Source: Ampullaceana balthica (Eukaryota > Mollusca > Gastropoda > Lymnaeidae). From it: DNA of 64,000 nt. The DNA is taken from positions 373,001 to 437,000 of the forward strand of contig CALYLW010000164.1 of NCBI GenBank assembly GCA_944989445.1, read 5' to 3'. Below, one piece after another: positions 62,526 through 64,000 of the stretch. Position 1 is the first letter of the stretch. Each line of letters opens with the position of its first letter. A program made the position numbers and the translations under genes. The notes below the pieces were generated by a model, which was given only the letters and a program-made list of their open reading frames with translations, ran no database searches and was not told where the DNA came from.

Positions 62526-64000
62526 TGGTTAATTATAAAATACTTTGTGTACATTCCAGGAAGTTTAATATTTCGTATTTATCAAACAAGGATAAGTTAC
62601 TTGGGCTTTTGACAAAAAGCACAATCTAGTCTTTTATATTAAGGGACTACCGATATGCATTTTTGCCAATATTACCCATATTTTTATGCCGATATGAGTA
62701 TTTTTTTAGGACAAAAACCAGCGGTCTTATTTGATGACGCCATTCTTAAATTTATCACTCGTAATTATTTATCTTTTAAATTAGGGGACTACCGATATGC
62801 ATTTTTGCCAATATTACCGATATTTGTTTCCCATATTAGTGCCGAGATGAGTATTTGTTAGGACAAAAATCAGCAGTCTTATTTGATGACGTCATTCTTA
62901 AATTTATCACTCGTTATTATATATTATATATTTACGCTCAATTATCGCTGATACCTAACGCTGAGGGACATCACTCTGCTTTTCTAAAAATTTTGTGTTG
63001 TAAGCAGTGCTGATTGACTCAAATAGTTATTTTTTGGTACTGTAATTTGGTGCGCTGCTTTCTAAAATTAGTTTAAAAATCGTGTGGTGATTAGCACTGT
63101 AAAAATTATTATATAAATACTTTGTTTAATTTTCAGGAATATTTCGTATTTATCATACAAGGATAAGTTACTTGGGATTTTAACCAAATAAAAAAAAGTG
63201 GGCGCCTTACAACCTCTATTTTAAATTACTTTGTGTACATTTAAGGTAGTTTAATATTACGTATCTATCACACAAGGACATGTTTGTTGGGCTTTTGAAA
63301 AAAGTAGGCGCCGTAGGCGCCCTAAATAAAAGTGGGCACCCAGCACAACCTATATTATATACAGACTTTGTGTACATTTCAGGAATATTTCGTATTTATC
63401 ATACAAGGATAAGTTACTTGGGCTTTTGACATAAATTTTTTTTTAAAACAAACAAAAGAAACAAAAGCAAAATCCTATTATAAAATACTTTGTGTACATT
63501 TAAGAAATTTTAATGTTACGTATTTATCATACAAGGACAAGTTAGTGGGCTTTTGAAAAAGGTGGACGCCGTAGGCGCCCTTAAAAAGGTGGGCGCCGCA
63601 GGCGCCATGGCGCCGCAGCACAACCTAGTTTATAAATAATATAAAAGCCCAAGTCATTAACTTCCTCACTGTGGAACGCTGAGGAACGATGTACAACAGT
63701 ATATAGCAGTTAAAAATCGTGTGGTGATTAGCACTGTAAAAAATATTATATGACGTCATTGTTTGAGCTTATATTTAATATAAGCTGTGCATCAAAAGGT
63801 GTGCAAAATAATTATAAATTAAATTTTAAATTAAAGACAGCTGTAAATAAAATATTATATGACGTCATTGTTTTAGCTTATATTTTAATGTGGAAAAGGG
63901 AACGATGTAAAAAGAGGATTTGAGGATTGTTAATTATAAAATACTTAGTGTACATTTCAGGAAGTTTAATATTTCTTATTTATCAAACAAGGATAAGTTA
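62526..64000 (+). repeat. Cluster of ~70-bp core repeats with GGCGCC palindromes, running off the window
   Basis: Six core units (TTTGTGTACATTTCAGGAAT and CGTATTTATCATACAAGGAT type) near 62537, 63113, 63222, 63360, 63480 and 63941, with GGCGCCGTAGGCGCC hairpins at 63306-63322 and 63568-63610. 62642-62930 holds two tandem ~142-bp hAT-end-like units (GGGACTACCGATATGCATTT). The array continues past 64000. Confidence 0.75.

Noticed and set aside
62526..64000. CRISPR-like repeat and spacer array
   Set aside because: Cores differ in length and sequence, spacing is irregular, both orientations occur elsewhere, and the genome is animal.

Overview
This is a eukaryotic, AT-rich, intron-rich window from an animal genome, probably a gastropod mollusc. 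The reasons are GT-AG split genes of animal type (a tau-tubulin kinase and a COQ8/ADCK3 kinase), a tRNA-derived SINE with a body I associate with gastropod genomes, and molluscan-looking LINE, hAT and pogo-like repeats. The species cannot be fixed from the sequence alone.

Layout. 1-12.5 kb is AT-rich and non-coding, with two SINE copies that carry clear target-site duplications. 12.5-18.1 kb (minus strand) holds the kinase domain and a long disordered region of a tau-tubulin kinase (TTBK) homologue in seven coding exons. Its 3' end is not recognised. A one-base frame break lies in the last visible exon. 18.1-43.1 kb is a transposon-dense intergenic region: foldback elements, five 1.1-1.9 kb pogo-like elements in alternating orientation, a palindromic hAT derivative with a BED zinc-finger fragment in each arm, PIF/Harbinger-like MITEs, a LINE fragment and a tRNA-derived SINE. 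43.2-57.6 kb (plus strand) holds twelve coding exons of COQ8 (mitochondrial ADCK3-type atypical kinase/ATPase of coenzyme Q synthesis). The exons with the C-terminal catalytic motifs lie beyond the window. The COQ8 introns hold a near-intact RTE-type LINE with a 12-bp target duplication, a GC-rich 726-bp ORF-less insertion with an 11-bp duplication, a Helitron-like element, a 29-bp minisatellite that grew out of a LINE fragment, an 81-bp x 8 array, and a MITE touching a 5' splice site. 57.7-64 kb holds a CR1/L2-type LINE 3' end, a hAT transposon with an 8-bp duplication and a paralogous empty site, and a cluster of a repeated ~70-bp core.

The two host genes are divergently oriented and there is no sign that they act together: one is a cytoplasmic CK1-group kinase, the other a mitochondrial lipid-pathway protein. 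I found no rRNA, functional tRNA, CRISPR array, operon or evidence of a new multi-gene system. The interest lies in transposon structure, nested insertions with readable histories, and transposon effects on COQ8 introns.
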